Assembly (NCBI RefSeq): GCF_014200505.1
Contig: NZ_JACHBX010000001.1
Span: forward strand, 372,001 to 436,000
Length of the DNA stretch: 64,000 nucleotides
Source: Massilia aurea
GTDB lineage: Bacteria; Pseudomonadota; Gammaproteobacteria; Burkholderiales; Burkholderiaceae_D
Reading direction: 5' to 3'
Shown here in pieces: positions 37,135 to 46,069 of this stretch. Under the pieces are notes generated by a model. The model was not told the origin of the DNA. It saw nothing but the letters and a program-made list of their open reading frames with translations, and ran no database searches. Both the position numbers and the translations under genes were made by a program. Each line of letters opens with the position of its first letter. Positions within the stretch are counted from its first letter, which is position 1.

Positions 37135-37821
37135 TCAATTCCAGGCCGATGGCGAAAACAGGTAGCCTTCGCCCCAGACCGTCTTGATCTTTTCCGAATC
37201 GGCATCGTCGAACTTGCGCCGCAGCTTGGAGATGCAGTTGTCGATACTGCGGTCGAGCCCATCGAACTCGATCCCGCGCATCTTCTTGAGCAGGGCGTCG
37301 CGCGAAAGCACGCGCCCGGCCGCCTCGGCCAGCACCAGCAGCAGTTTGTATTCGGTATTCGACAGGATGCACGGCTGGCCACGCCAGATGACGCTGCGGT
37401 CGCTCGTGACGATGCGCAGCGCGCCAAATTGCAGGATGCGCGAATCGACGCCCGACTTGGCCTGGGCACGCCGCATCAGCGCGCGCAGGCGGGCCAGCAG
37501 CACGCGCGGCTGGACCGGCTTGTTGACGAAATCGTCGGCGCCTTGCTCGAGCCCCGAGACTTCATCGTACGAATCTTCGCGCGCGGTCAGGATCAGGATC
37601 GGGACGTCGGAGTGTTCGCGGATCTGGCGGCACACCACCATGCCGTCCAGGCCCGGCAACATCAGGTCGAGGATCACGACGTCGGGCGAGAGTTCCTTGA
37701 AACGCTCGAGCGCGACGTCGCCGCGGGTGACGAGGTCAACCGCAAACTCGTAACTGGACAGGTATTCGGAGACGAGCTCGGCCAGACGCGCATCGTCTTC
37801 CACCAACATTACACGGTGCAT
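37135..37821 (-). CDS. RstA-like response regulator (OmpR family)
   Basis: A 228-residue DNA-binding response regulator. The receiver has acidic residues at 8-10 (VEDD), the phospho-acceptor D52 in VILDLMLPG and the lysine near 102 in FVNKPVQPR. The winged-helix output domain ends with LDRSIDNCISKLRRKFDD and KTVWGEGYLF. Size and NKP..PR spacing fit RstA. The kinase gene on the same strand is 2.1 kb further on, with the mipA pair inserted in opposite orientation. A sequence shared with the kinase/mipA intergenic region lies 77 bases upstream of the start. Confidence 0.92.
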   Translation of the reverse strand: MHRVMLVEDDARLAELVSEYLSSYEFAVDLVTRGDVALERFKELSPDVVILDLMLPGLDGMVVCRQIREHSDVPILILTAREDSYDEVSGLEQGADDFVNKPVQPRVLLARLRALMRRAQAKSGVDSRILQFGALRIVTSDRSVIWRGQPCILSNTEYKLLLVLAEAAGRVLSRDALLKKMRGIEFDGLDRSIDNCISKLRRKFDDADSEKIKTVWGEGYLFSPSAWN

Positions 37822-37897
37822 TCAATTTCTCCTCGGTCTGTCATTGTAGCGGGCAGCATGCCGGAATGGCAGAACCTGCGAGAAGCGAGACAAGTCA

Positions 37898-37927
37898 TTA
37901 CAGTTTGACGACAACCGGGCGCATCTG
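37898..37927. promoter_or_regulatory. Putative response-regulator box upstream of the regulator gene
   Basis: TTACAGTTTGACGACAA (37898-37914) followed by CATCTGA (37921-37927 region) matches the copy at 35184-35215. The right part is shared with a strong hairpin after the amylase gene, so the two functions overlap here. Confidence 0.5.
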
Positions 37928-37942
37928 ATGCGCCCGGTTGTC
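37910..37942 (-). terminator. Strong hairpin at the 3' end of the amylase gene
   Basis: A 15-bp perfect stem, GACAACCGGGCGCAT (37910-37924) with ATGCGCCCGGTTGTC (37928-37942), around a three-base loop, 22 bases past the amylase stop. There is no long T run on either strand. Confidence 0.6.
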
Positions 37943-37964
37943 GATCGCGGCGCGCACACGATCG

Positions 37965-39560
37965 TCAGTTGGCACCCTTCGTGCTGCGTGACGCGCTGGC
38001 GCCAACCTTCTGGTTAGCGTGCAATGCCAGCGCCGGCACGGTCGCCCCATTCACGCTGCCCAGCGTGAACTTGATGGCGCCATTGGCCGGGACCACCACG
38101 GCGTCGCCGCTGCAACCTGTTTTGGCGGCATTGAGCTGGCCATTGATGACGTTGCAATAGGTGCCAGACGGCAGGCCGGTCGCCTGCGTTGTGGTCCAGG
38201 CCGCCGGGTCGTTATTGATCGCGACAAAGCCCTTGTTGCCGCGCGAAAAGGCGATCTGGTTGCGTGTGCCGGTGGCGAAATTATCCACGCCCTGGCCCGA
38301 TGTGGCAGCGCGAAACCCGACCATGTTCGAAATCTCGGGCCAGCGATGGATGAAGTCCCAGGCCTGGTTGATCAGCGGCTTGCCATTTGCATCGAACGGG
38401 CTGGTGGCTGGCGGCGGCTGCTCACTGCGGGTAAAGCGAAAGCCCGAATGCACTTGCGCTGCGCCGTAGGGCCAGGCCAGCATCAGGACATTGGCCAGCT
38501 GGTAGCGCTTGGTGCCTTGCGTATCGTTGGGAACGCCGGTGAAGTTGCTGGCCACGAGCGAGCTCGGGGCATGTTCGCCGCGTTCGGAATCCCAGTTGTT
38601 GATGAACACGGTTGCCTTGTCGCTGGGGATGAAGCCCCAGGTCCCACCCCATCCAGTGCTTGGCGAGCCCATAAACCTGGGCAAGTCCGCCACGGCGGCG
38701 CCATTCACATTCTGGAACATTTCCTTCATCGCATAGACGTAATGGAACTCGTTGACCGAGCCAGTGGCCAGATAGGCATTCGCCTTGACGCCGCTGTCCG
38801 GGATCACCTCTTGCGTGAACCACAGCGGCTCACCGGCTTTGGTCGTGCGGGATACGCCATTGAGGAAGCCGGCAATGTCGCCCGGCGCCATGTGCTTGGC
38901 GGCGTCCAGCCGCACACCGTCCACGCCCATGGCCACGAGCTTGTTCAGGTAGTTGCGGATCTGGCCTTGCACATAACTGGCGCCGGTATTCAGGTCGGGC
39001 AGGTTGTTGAGGCGGCAGCTCGTCACCTTGGTGCGGTCGGCCAGGCTGTAGTCGCCGCCCTGGATAACGCAGGCGGCATGGAAGTCGGGGGCGCTGAAAT
39101 GGGGGTAGCTTTGCGTGGCGGCATTCCAACTGCTGCCGTCGGTGGCCGTGCCGGTACCAGCGCCGTCGGCCATCTGGTTGACGACCACGTCGGCGTAAAT
39201 GCGCACCTTGGCAGCATGGCAGGTATTAATCATGGCCTGCAACTCGGCTTCCGTGCCCATCCGGCTGTCGAGCCTGGTGTAATTGACCGCCTGATAGACG
39301 TCGTACCAGAAGTCCAGCTTGCGCGATGCATGGGGTGGCGAGATCTGCACCGCACCGTAGCCCTGTGGCCCGAGCCAGTTCGTGCACTCCTTGGCGATGT
39401 CGTTCCATTTCCAGCGGAACATTTGTACCGAGGTATCGGCAGGGTTGAAGTCGGCTGCGGCCGCTGGCGTGCTGAACGCCATGGCGATGCAGGCGATGCT
39501 GGAGAGACGCGCTGCGTGGGGCAGACGGTGCACCAATTGCCTGGTTCGGATGAATTCCAC
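37965..39560 (-). CDS. Secreted alpha-amylase, GH13, animal-like type
   Basis: Hydrolyses alpha-1,4 glucans outside the cell. Using GTG at 39560 gives 531 residues with a signal peptide ending TPAAAADF near residue 37; the ATG at 39614 would extend it. Early motifs VQMFRWKWNDIAKEC and GYGAVQISPPHAS match animal-type amylases. Catalytic residues are D219 (region II, GVRLDAAKHM), E251 (region III, WFTQEVI) and D324 (region IV, FINNWDSERG). Two normally conserved histidines are changed: region I is DVVVNQ (Q129 for His) and region IV is NWD (W323 for His). A C-terminal beta domain follows, with no starch-binding module recognised. Confidence 0.92.
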   Translation of the reverse strand: MEFIRTRQLVHRLPHAARLSSIACIAMAFSTPAAAADFNPADTSVQMFRWKWNDIAKECTNWLGPQGYGAVQISPPHASRKLDFWYDVYQAVNYTRLDSRMGTEAELQAMINTCHAAKVRIYADVVVNQMADGAGTGTATDGSSWNAATQSYPHFSAPDFHAACVIQGGDYSLADRTKVTSCRLNNLPDLNTGASYVQGQIRNYLNKLVAMGVDGVRLDAAKHMAPGDIAGFLNGVSRTTKAGEPLWFTQEVIPDSGVKANAYLATGSVNEFHYVYAMKEMFQNVNGAAVADLPRFMGSPSTGWGGTWGFIPSDKATVFINNWDSERGEHAPSSLVASNFTGVPNDTQGTKRYQLANVLMLAWPYGAAQVHSGFRFTRSEQPPPATSPFDANGKPLINQAWDFIHRWPEISNMVGFRAATSGQGVDNFATGTRNQIAFSRGNKGFVAINNDPAAWTTTQATGLPSGTYCNVINGQLNAAKTGCSGDAVVVPANGAIKFTLGSVNGATVPALALHANQKVGASASRSTKGAN

Positions 39561-39784
39561 GTTGATTCCCGGGTTGTGACGCGTTGACGATAAATGACCG
39601 CACGATGGACGCACTGCGTGTCCAATGTTGCTACGACGGAAATTATCACGGAACGTCAGGGCGTAGATTCAGACTTGCTTCAGAGCCAGGCAGCCTGAGC
39701 ATGGGAGTTTCCGGCTTGACGAACAGGGATCTGTCGTCGAAGATTCCGGTCATCAACCACGTCCTGACACCCTTGGAAAACGCC

Positions 39785-40591
39785 ATGAATCTGGTCGTCA
39801 AAGTACGCGTGCTGCGGCACATCCGGCAGTCCGGCTATCGTCCGCAACTGGAGGATCTCTCGCCTGATCTGTTTCCGTTCTGGCAGCGCACTGGCGGGAA
39901 AGAATTTCCCGGCATGCCGGACAACGCACTCTTTTTCATGCATGCAGCGACCGGACTGATGCGCTTTTTCGAGGTCGCGGCAGACCGGCGCGAGCCGTGC
40001 GCGTTGCCATCGCTGGCCGCTGACTCGGTCTGGCATGCGTGGATGGCATGGGATCCCGTGAATCTGGATCAGTTTTGCCGCCGCCACTTCGGCAAGCCGA
40101 TCGACCATCTTCCCCACACCATGCTCGATGCGCTGGCACTGCCGCGCGCGCTCGTTGGCTGCCGTGAGCACGAAGACGCGCGCTCGCGGGTACGGGGCTT
40201 GCCCGCGTTGTTCCGCCTCGATGTTACGTTGCGTATGCCATATGGTCATGGCTACGCGCTGCAAGACGAGGACGTCGTGTACAGCCGTCTGGATGCCAAC
40301 GGCAGGATGGCCGGCCGCGCACGGCTGCATCCCGAGCTGACACTGCGGGCGCTGTTGCTGGCAAACCTGATCAGCCAGGCAGACTATGCCGCGGCCCTGC
40401 GAGAAAAACGGGGGCTGGATACCGGGGCAGGCACTTATTACGTCGGTGATGGTGGCAGCGACAACGCGATGCGCGACTGTAACGCCAACCTCAACTGCCA
40501 CGGCGGCGGAAGCGATGGTGGCGATGGCGGCGGCAGCAGCAGTTGTGGCGGTGGCAGCAGTTGCGGCGGCGGTGGCGGCGGCGGAGACTGA
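39785..40591 (+). CDS. Glycine-rich-domain-like protein with Gly/Cys tail
   Basis: A cytosolic-looking protein, 268 residues from ATG 39785 (weak GGAAA upstream); an in-frame ATG at 39701 would add 28 residues. The segment DSVWHAWMAWDPVNLDQFC followed by RRHFGKPIDHLPH fits the W-H..H..Y..FC..HFG...H pattern of plant-like GRDP (DUF1399) proteins. The last 40 residues are a low-complexity tail of Gly, Ser and Cys (CHGGGSDGGDGGGSSSCGGG), as often seen at the end of TIGR04222-type and related proteins. Function unknown. It is divergent from the amylase gene. Confidence 0.72.
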   Translation: MNLVVKVRVLRHIRQSGYRPQLEDLSPDLFPFWQRTGGKEFPGMPDNALFFMHAATGLMRFFEVAADRREPCALPSLAADSVWHAWMAWDPVNLDQFCRRHFGKPIDHLPHTMLDALALPRALVGCREHEDARSRVRGLPALFRLDVTLRMPYGHGYALQDEDVVYSRLDANGRMAGRARLHPELTLRALLLANLISQADYAAALREKRGLDTGAGTYYVGDGGSDNAMRDCNANLNCHGGGSDGGDGGGSSSCGGGSSCGGGGGGGD

Positions 40592-40604
40592 GCGCTAGCA
40601 TGCA

Positions 40605-40628
40605 AACGGCCCGCTCGCGCGGGCCGTT
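40605..40628. terminator. Hairpin between convergent genes
   Basis: AACGGCCCG and CGGGCCGTT around a six-base loop, without a T run, between the Gly/Cys-tail gene and sodB. Probably a shared weak terminator. Confidence 0.5.
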
Positions 40629-40676
40629 GCAGATCGTCACGCCGGACGGCGCGTGACCTTCAGTGACTCATTTAAT

Positions 40677-41252
40677 TCAAGCCATGTTCTGGTTGACGAA
40701 GTCCCAGTTGGCCACGTTCCAGAACGCTTCCAGGAACTTTGCGCGCGCATTGCGGTAGTCGATGTAGTAAGCGTGTTCCCAGACGTCGGCCGTCAGCAGT
40801 GGCTTGTCGGTCGTGGTCAGTGGCGTGGCGGCGTTCGAGGTGTTGACGATGTCGACGCTTCCGTCGGCCTTTTGCACCAGCCAGGTCCAGCCCGAACCGA
40901 AGTTGCCCAGTGCCGATTTGTTGAACTCTTCCTTGAACTTCTCGACCGAACCCCATTTGGCATTGATCGCGTCCAGTGCCTTGCCGCTCGGTGCGGCGCC
41001 GTTCGGGGTCATGCAGTGCCAGAAGAAGGTGTGGTTCCAGACCTGTGCCGAATTGTTGAACACGCCGCCCGACGACTTCTTGACGATCTCTTCCAGCGGC
41101 ATTTCTTCGAACTCGGTGCCCTTGATCAGGTTATTCAAGTTGGTCACGTAGGTCTGGTGATGCTTGCCGTGGTGGTATTCCAGGGTCTCGGCCGAGATGT
41201 GCGGTTGCAGGGCGTCCTTGGCATACGGCAGTGCTGGCAGGGTGTGTTCCAT
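40677..41252 (-). CDS. sodB: Superoxide dismutase [Fe]
   Basis: Cytosolic dismutation of superoxide. It is 191 residues, the normal size, with no signal peptide. Metal ligands are H27 (LEYHHGKHH), the His in [10 protein letters not shown], and Asp and His in [16 protein letters not shown]. The Gln in [13 protein letters not shown] is the residue typical of iron-dependent enzymes; the Mn form normally has Gly there and Gln elsewhere. It is convergent with the Gly/Cys-tail gene and downstream of, but not coupled to, xseA. Confidence 0.96.
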   Translation of the reverse strand: MEHTLPALPYAKDALQPHISAETLEYHHGKHHQTYVTNLNNLIKGTEFEEMPLEEIVKKSSGGVFNNSAQVWNHTFFWHCMTPNGAAPSGKALDAINAKWGSVEKFKEEFNKSALGNFGSGWTWLVQKADGSVDIVNTSNAATPLTTTDKPLLTADVWEHAYYIDYRNARAKFLEAFWNVANWDFVNQNMA

Positions 41253-41362
41253 GATAAATCCTTGTTGGGTTGGAAAGGTTGCAGTTCTGATAGCGGCGCT
41301 ATTCTAAACCGGCTGCAGCAATATTGCATGACTGCATTCTCTTTCCTACCAGACAGGATTCG

Positions 41363-42724
41363 TTACTCGAGCACGCTCTGCACCTGCGCCACGCCGACCT
41401 CGGCGCTGCCATCGGCCAGGCGGATACGCAAGGTGTCGCGCGCGTGGATCTGCGCCGGGTCGCGCACGATCTGGCCTTTGCCATCGCGCACGATCGCGTA
41501 GCCACGTTCGAGCGTGCGCTGCGGATTGAGCAGTTCGAGCTGCGCTGCCAGGCCCATCAACGCATCGCGGCGGCCCTTTAGGTTATTGCGCAGGCTGGTG
41601 TGCAGGTGACGCCCGTCCGACGACAGTTGCGCCCGCAGCGCGCGCATGTCGGGCCGGTGCCGGCTCCACCGTTGCTGCAATTGTGCCAGCACCAGTCCCT
41701 GGCGGTTGATGGGCAGCTTGACCGCATGCGTCATGGCCGTGGCCAGTGCCAGCAGTTTCAGGCGCTGGTGGCCGATCTGCGCTGACGGGCTCAGCAGGCG
41801 ACGGCTCAGGTTATCCAGGCCCTGGCTGGCATCCGACAGGCGACGGTCCATTGCGCGCTGCAGGTCGAGCGCGTCGCCGTGCAGCGAGGCGAGCCAGTCG
41901 GCGCGGGGCGTGGCGGCCAGCTCGGCGGCGGCAGTTGGCGTCGCGGCGCGCACGTCGGCCGCGAAATCGGCAATGGTGACGTCGGTTTCGTGGCCCACGC
42001 CCGAGACCACGGGGATGGCGCAGGCATCGATCGCGCGCGCCACGCATTCTTCGTTAAAACTCCACAGGTCTTCGATCGAGCCGCCGCCACGGCACACGAG
42101 CAACACGTCGACTTCGCCGCGGCGCGACGCCGTCGTGATCGCCTCAGCAATCTTGTCGGCAGCGAACTGGCCCTGGACCGGGGTGGGGTAGAGCACCACG
42201 TGCACATGGGGCGCGCGCCGGCGCAGGGCTGTGAGTACGTCGCGCAGCGCGGCGGCGCCGGGGCTCGTGACGATGCCGATGCTGCGCGGGAACAGAGGCA
42301 GCGGGCGTTTGCGGTCGGCATCGAACATGCCTTGTGCAGTCAGCTTTTCCTTCAGCCGCAGGAATGCCTCGTACAACTGGCCGACGCCGGCGCGGCGGAT
42401 CGCCTCGACATTGATCTGGTAGTCGCCGCGCGCACCGTACAGCGTCACGAGGGCGCGCACTTCGACCTTGTCGCCTTCGCGCGGGATGAAGCCGGCCGAC
42501 TGCGCGCGACCACGAAACATCACGGCGCGCACCTGGGCTGCGTCGTCCTTGAGCGTGAAATACCAGTGGCCCGACGCCGCGCGCGTGAAATTGGAGATTT
42601 CGCCGCCGATCCAGGTCAGTGGAAAAGTACGCTCGAGCAGGCGCGCCACTTGCTGGTTCAGCGCGGTGACGCTCAGAACGGCAGGGGGCGTGTAGGCAGA
42701 GTCGGCGTCGCTGGTCGGGAACAT
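41363..42724 (-). CDS. xseA: Exodeoxyribonuclease VII large subunit
   Basis: Subunit of the single-strand-specific exonuclease used in repair. It is 453 residues. The N-terminal OB fold has [21 protein letters not shown] (start of the domain: WIGGEISNF) and [15 protein letters not shown]; the catalytic domain has [34 protein letters not shown] and [19 protein letters not shown] helical C-terminal region follows. xseB is not next to it. The start faces a 1-kb non-coding region holding the repeat array. Confidence 0.96.
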   Translation of the reverse strand: MFPTSDADSAYTPPAVLSVTALNQQVARLLERTFPLTWIGGEISNFTRAASGHWYFTLKDDAAQVRAVMFRGRAQSAGFIPREGDKVEVRALVTLYGARGDYQINVEAIRRAGVGQLYEAFLRLKEKLTAQGMFDADRKRPLPLFPRSIGIVTSPGAAALRDVLTALRRRAPHVHVVLYPTPVQGQFAADKIAEAITTASRRGEVDVLLVCRGGGSIEDLWSFNEECVARAIDACAIPVVSGVGHETDVTIADFAADVRAATPTAAAELAATPRADWLASLHGDALDLQRAMDRRLSDASQGLDNLSRRLLSPSAQIGHQRLKLLALATAMTHAVKLPINRQGLVLAQLQQRWSRHRPDMRALRAQLSSDGRHLHTSLRNNLKGRRDALMGLAAQLELLNPQRTLERGYAIVRDGKGQIVRDPAQIHARDTLRIRLADGSAEVGVAQVQSVLE

Positions 42725-42852
42725 GGTCGGTGGCGAAAAATCGGGGAGGAGCGATTATAGCTGCCCCCACGCCGCGTTCAGGCTCGATGGCAATCAGCTC
42801 TGTCAAGGTTGATTATTGCTGCTTTTCAATGCAATCTATTGAAATGCTTTTT

Positions 42853-43723
42853 AAATCAATAGGTTGCAGGGTTGATGATGTCGTTTGAGGACGGTTTATC
42901 CACACAAACTGTGGGGAACTCATTCATAAGACATGACGCTGCGCGCGAATTGGGCAGGGGAGGTGGATTTATTACAAAACAATGACTTAGGGCCATTGCA
43001 GCAGGCTTGATCACAAAGTTGTCCACAGAATCTGTGCACACCTTTTTTTGCGGCGCGAAGGCGTTTTCAGCGAAAAACTGTTGGTCCGACTACACCCGGG
43101 TGATACCAAGGACCCTGCTTAATTTTAAAGCAGGACGAGTCGTTGGTAATGAAATCAATGACTTACACCCCTAACTTGATGCTTCCTCACACTCTTATCC
43201 ACATAAAGTGTGCATAGGGCGAATATTCTGTGAACAACGGGCGGACAGGCCGAATAAACATGGTGGTGTCCGAGAATACGGCGTGTTTCATGGGTGATTT
43301 CGCCGATATGCTCAAATTTTAAGCGTTGTGGGTTTGCTGATTAAAATCAATAGCTTAGTGTCATAAGCGACGTCTTGCGCACACTTTTGTCCACAATAAG
43401 TGTGTGGAACTACACAGCCGCACGTGCTCGGCAAACCGGTAAGTCACTGCCTCTAAAACAGGCGCGCAATCGAAATCCTTTGAAATCAATAACTTAGGTG
43501 TTGTTCAGGGGCCTTGCGCACAATTTTGTCCACAGAATGTGTTCGCAACTACAGGCGCCAGCAGGAGCGTTGTCGGAAAAACCATGGTGTCATTGCATGG
43601 TGGCACTGAGTCATGAGACTGCCATTTTCTTGCGCAGGCGCAGAAAGCCCTTTGAAATCAACGTGCTTGGCTCGTGTCGCGCGCCTTGCGCACAATTTTA
43701 TCCACAGAAGGTGTGCAGAACTC
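42853..43723 (+). repeat. Six-unit array of DnaA-box-like elements with a fixed partner motif
   Basis: The 1065-base xseA-exbB gap is non-coding. It contains six degenerate units, all in the same orientation, starting at 42853, 42976, 43152, 43344, 43483 and 43655. Each begins with motif A (consensus GAAATCAATRACTTAG) and has TTRTCCACA (42896, 43019, 43195, 43387, 43526, 43698) exactly 43 bases after the start of AAATCA. Three 9-mers are TTATCCACA, a consensus DnaA box; three are TTGTCCACA. Each 9-mer lies within an inverted repeat (CACA...TGTG, up to CACACTT/AAGTGTG in unit 4) and is followed by GTGTGnnnAACTAC-like sequence. Unit spacing varies from 123 to 192 bases. Confidence 0.85.
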
Positions 43724-43789
43724 TACTTGCCGCTTCGCTGCCAACTTGCTACATTGCCGGATTGACTTTTATCCTCTCAGGAGTATCTC

Positions 43790-44398
43790 TTGCTCGCCAT
43801 TTTTCAAGCCGCAGGCTGGCCTATCTGGTTCCTGCTGTTCGCGTCGATCGTTGCCGTCGCCCTCATCGTCGAACGCCTGATCACGCTGCGCCGCGAGAAA
43901 ATCCTCCCACGCAACCTGCTCGATGAAGTCATCCGTGTGCACCACACGGGCAAGGCCACGCCGGACGTCATCAACAAGCTGGAACAGAATTCGCCGCTGG
44001 GCACCGTGCTGGCGGCTGCACTGCGTAATGTTGACGCGCCACGCGACGTGATGAAGGAGTCGATCGAGGAAGCCGGTCGCGGTGTGGCCCAGAACCTCGA
44101 ACGTTTCCTGACCACGCTCGGCACCATCGCCTCGCTCGCGCCGCTGATGGGCCTGTTCGGCACGGTGGTCGGCATGATCGAGATCTTCGGCGCCTCGGCC
44201 CCGACCGGCGGCAATAACCCGGCGCAACTGGCGCACGGCATTTCGGTGGCGCTGTACAACACCGGTTTCGGCCTGGCCATCGCCATGCCGGCCCTGGTCG
44301 CCTACCGTCACTTCCGCAACCTGGTCGACACCTATATCGTCGACATGGAACTGCAGGCCGTGAAGTTTGTCGACGTCGTCCACGGTGCCCGCAAATGA
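43790..44398 (+). CDS. exbB: ExbB/TolQ family proton channel subunit
   Basis: Inner-membrane motor protein that, with ExbD, uses the proton gradient to energise TonB or a related system. It is 202 residues and starts at TTG 43790, with AGGAG (43778-43782) seven bases before it; no ATG fits. Three membrane segments are visible: about 5-27 (AAGWPIWFLLFASIVAVALIV without its last residues), 108-132 (TLGTIASLAPLMGLFGTVVGMI) and 155-180 (LYNTGFGLAIAMPALVAY). The motif LAPLMGLFGTVVGM is diagnostic. exbD follows with an ATGA overlap. The gene sits immediately after the six-unit array. Confidence 0.93.
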   Translation: MLAIFQAAGWPIWFLLFASIVAVALIVERLITLRREKILPRNLLDEVIRVHHTGKATPDVINKLEQNSPLGTVLAAALRNVDAPRDVMKESIEEAGRGVAQNLERFLTTLGTIASLAPLMGLFGTVVGMIEIFGASAPTGGNNPAQLAHGISVALYNTGFGLAIAMPALVAYRHFRNLVDTYIVDMELQAVKFVDVVHGARK

Positions 44399-44835
44399 TG
44401 GACTTTCGCCGTGGCCGCAAGCGCGAGGATCCGGAGATCAACCTGATCCCGTTCATCGACGTGCTGCTCGTGGTACTGATCTTTTTGATGGTCTCGACCA
44501 CCTACAGCAAGTTCACCGAACTGCAGATCACCTTGCCGACGGCCGAGGCTGAGAAGCAGGCGCAAAAGCCGTTCGAGATCAATGTCACGGTCGACGCCAA
44601 GGGCAACTACACGGTCAATAACACGCCCGTGGCGTTCACCAGCGTGGCAGGCCTGGCGCAGGATATGAAAACGGCGGCGCGCACGCCGGACGGCCAGGTG
44701 GTGGCCAGCCCGGTCGTCATCGTCAATGCCGACCAGTTCGCGATGCACCAGATGGTGATCAATGTGCTCGAAGCAGCGCGTGTGGCCGGCTACGACAAGT
44801 TGACCTTCGCAGCCCAGACCGGCACCGGCAAGTAA
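44395..44835 (+). CDS. exbD: ExbD/TolR family protein
   Basis: Partner of ExbB, 146 residues, with one N-terminal membrane helix and a periplasmic domain. The motif EINLIPFIDVLLVVLIFLMV places the conserved proton-path Asp in the helix (PFIDVLLV). Two starts are possible, ATG 44395 overlapping the exbB stop or ATG 44398. No tonB gene is in the window; in Burkholderiales this exbBD pair next to lpxK and kdsB is a common arrangement. It could energise the BtuB-type receptor elsewhere in the window. Confidence 0.93.
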   Translation: MMDFRRGRKREDPEINLIPFIDVLLVVLIFLMVSTTYSKFTELQITLPTAEAEKQAQKPFEINVTVDAKGNYTVNNTPVAFTSVAGLAQDMKTAARTPDGQVVASPVVIVNADQFAMHQMVINVLEAARVAGYDKLTFAAQTGTGK

Positions 44836-44874
44836 CCTCACCGGCCCGCGTCAAGCGAGCCGGCTTCCTCCCGC

Positions 44875-45909
44875 ATGGCTTCTTCCCTTGAAACAACCCT
44901 GACCCGCGCGTGGCTGCGGCGCGGCCCGCTTGCCATCGCGCTATTGCCGGTGGCGCTGCTGTTCGGGGCGCTGGCCGCCCTGCGCCGCCGGCTGTTCCAG
45001 TCCGGCCTCAAGGCGTCAAAGCGCTTGCCTGTGCCCGTCATCGTTGTCGGTAACATTTTTATTGGCGGCACTGGCAAGACCCCGCTGACGATCTGGCTGG
45101 CCGAGGCCTTGCGCGCGGCCGGCATGCGGCCGGGCATCATCTCGCGCGGCCATGGCGGCGATGCCGGCAAGGATGGCGCGCCGCGCGCCGTCACGCCAGG
45201 GTCCGATCCGCGCGTCGTAGGCGACGAGCCGCTCCTGATCGCCCAGCGCACCGGCTGCCCGGTGGTCATCGGCCGCGAGCGCGCCGAGGCGGGCAGGGCG
45301 CTGCTGGCGGCGCACCCGGACGTCGACGTGCTCATTACCGACGATGGCTTGCAGCACTATGCGCTGGCGCGCGACATCGAGATCGTCCTGTTCGACGGGC
45401 GCGGTGTGGGCAACGGCTGGCTGCTGCCGGCCGGGCCGCTGCGCGAGCCGCCGTCGCGCCGTCGGGATTTCACCGTGGTCAATGTCCCCGAGATTACGCC
45501 GGCGCTGGCCCGGGCCGTTGGCGGCGCCCCGTACCGCATGCTGCTGTCAGGCCAGTACGCCGAACCGCTGCATGGCGGCGCGCGCGTGCCGCTGGCCGAT
45601 CTGCGCGCGAAACGCATCGTTGCCGCAGCCGGCATCGGCAATCCGGGGCGCTTCTTCGCGATGCTGCGCGCGGCCGGCCTGGCCCCCGGCGAACTGGCCT
45701 TGCCCGACCATCACGACTTCCTGGACGACCCGTTCGCCGCTCTGGACGCCGAGATCATTCTGATCACGGAGAAGGATGCAGTAAAATGTCGGCAAATTGA
45801 ACATCTGAAGGACGATCCGCGCTTGTGGGTCGTGCCTGTGACGGCGCAGCTCGACCCTGCGCTGGCTGAACACATCGTGGAGAAATGTCGTGGACGCTCG
45901 CCTGCTTGA
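44875..45909 (+). CDS. lpxK: Tetraacyldisaccharide 4'-kinase
   Basis: Phosphorylates the lipid A disaccharide precursor at the 4' position, at the inner membrane. It is 344 residues with an N-terminal membrane-associated helix ([18 protein letters not shown]), the P-loop [17 protein letters not shown], and the DDGLQH motif of the family near residue 155. The C-terminal part has [10 protein letters not shown] and ITEKDAVKC, also diagnostic. The small trm112 gene begins inside its last 20 bases and kdsB follows, giving a lipid A / Kdo operon. Confidence 0.95.
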   Translation: MASSLETTLTRAWLRRGPLAIALLPVALLFGALAALRRRLFQSGLKASKRLPVPVIVVGNIFIGGTGKTPLTIWLAEALRAAGMRPGIISRGHGGDAGKDGAPRAVTPGSDPRVVGDEPLLIAQRTGCPVVIGRERAEAGRALLAAHPDVDVLITDDGLQHYALARDIEIVLFDGRGVGNGWLLPAGPLREPPSRRRDFTVVNVPEITPALARAVGGAPYRMLLSGQYAEPLHGGARVPLADLRAKRIVAAAGIGNPGRFFAMLRAAGLAPGELALPDHHDFLDDPFAALDAEIILITEKDAVKCRQIEHLKDDPRLWVVPVTAQLDPALAEHIVEKCRGRSPA

Positions 45910-46060
45910 TATCCTGGTCTGCCCGTTGTGCAAGGGTCCGCTCGAACTCGACAAGAAGGCGCAGGAGCTGACCTGCCGCGCCGACCGCCTCGCTTATCCG
46001 ATCCGTGACGGCATCCCGATCATGTGGGCCGACCAGGCACGCAAGATCGAGCCTGTCTGA
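45890..46060 (+). CDS. Trm112 family small zinc-type protein
   Basis: A 56-residue protein (YcaR/Trm112-like) starting at GTG 45890, seven bases after GGAG (45879-45882), overlapping the end of lpxK by 20 bases in another frame. It reads [20 protein letters not shown] and then [20 protein letters not shown], with CPLC as the metal-binding-like pair and [10 protein letters not shown] as the family signature. Only one further cysteine is present, so zinc binding may be degenerate. The same position between lpxK and kdsB is standard in proteobacteria. Its precise role is not established. Confidence 0.92.
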   Translation: MDARLLDILVCPLCKGPLELDKKAQELTCRADRLAYPIRDGIPIMWADQARKIEPV

Positions 46061-46069
46061 TCGGCCTAC

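Noticed and set aside
42853..43723. The six-unit array as a chromosomal origin (oriC)
   Set aside because: No dnaA, dnaN, gyrB, rpmH or parAB is nearby and no AT-rich unwinding region with 13-mers was recognised; a DnaA-binding control locus fits better, but origin activity is not excluded by sequence alone.
42853..43723. The same array as a CRISPR
   Set aside because: Repeats are degenerate, spacers vary from about 70 to 140 bases beyond the 52-base core, and there are no cas genes.
43498..43926. A 142-codon open frame overlapping the exbB start
   Set aside because: It runs across two repeat units and into exbB in another frame; its protein has no domain, and the TTG start of exbB has a strong RBS.
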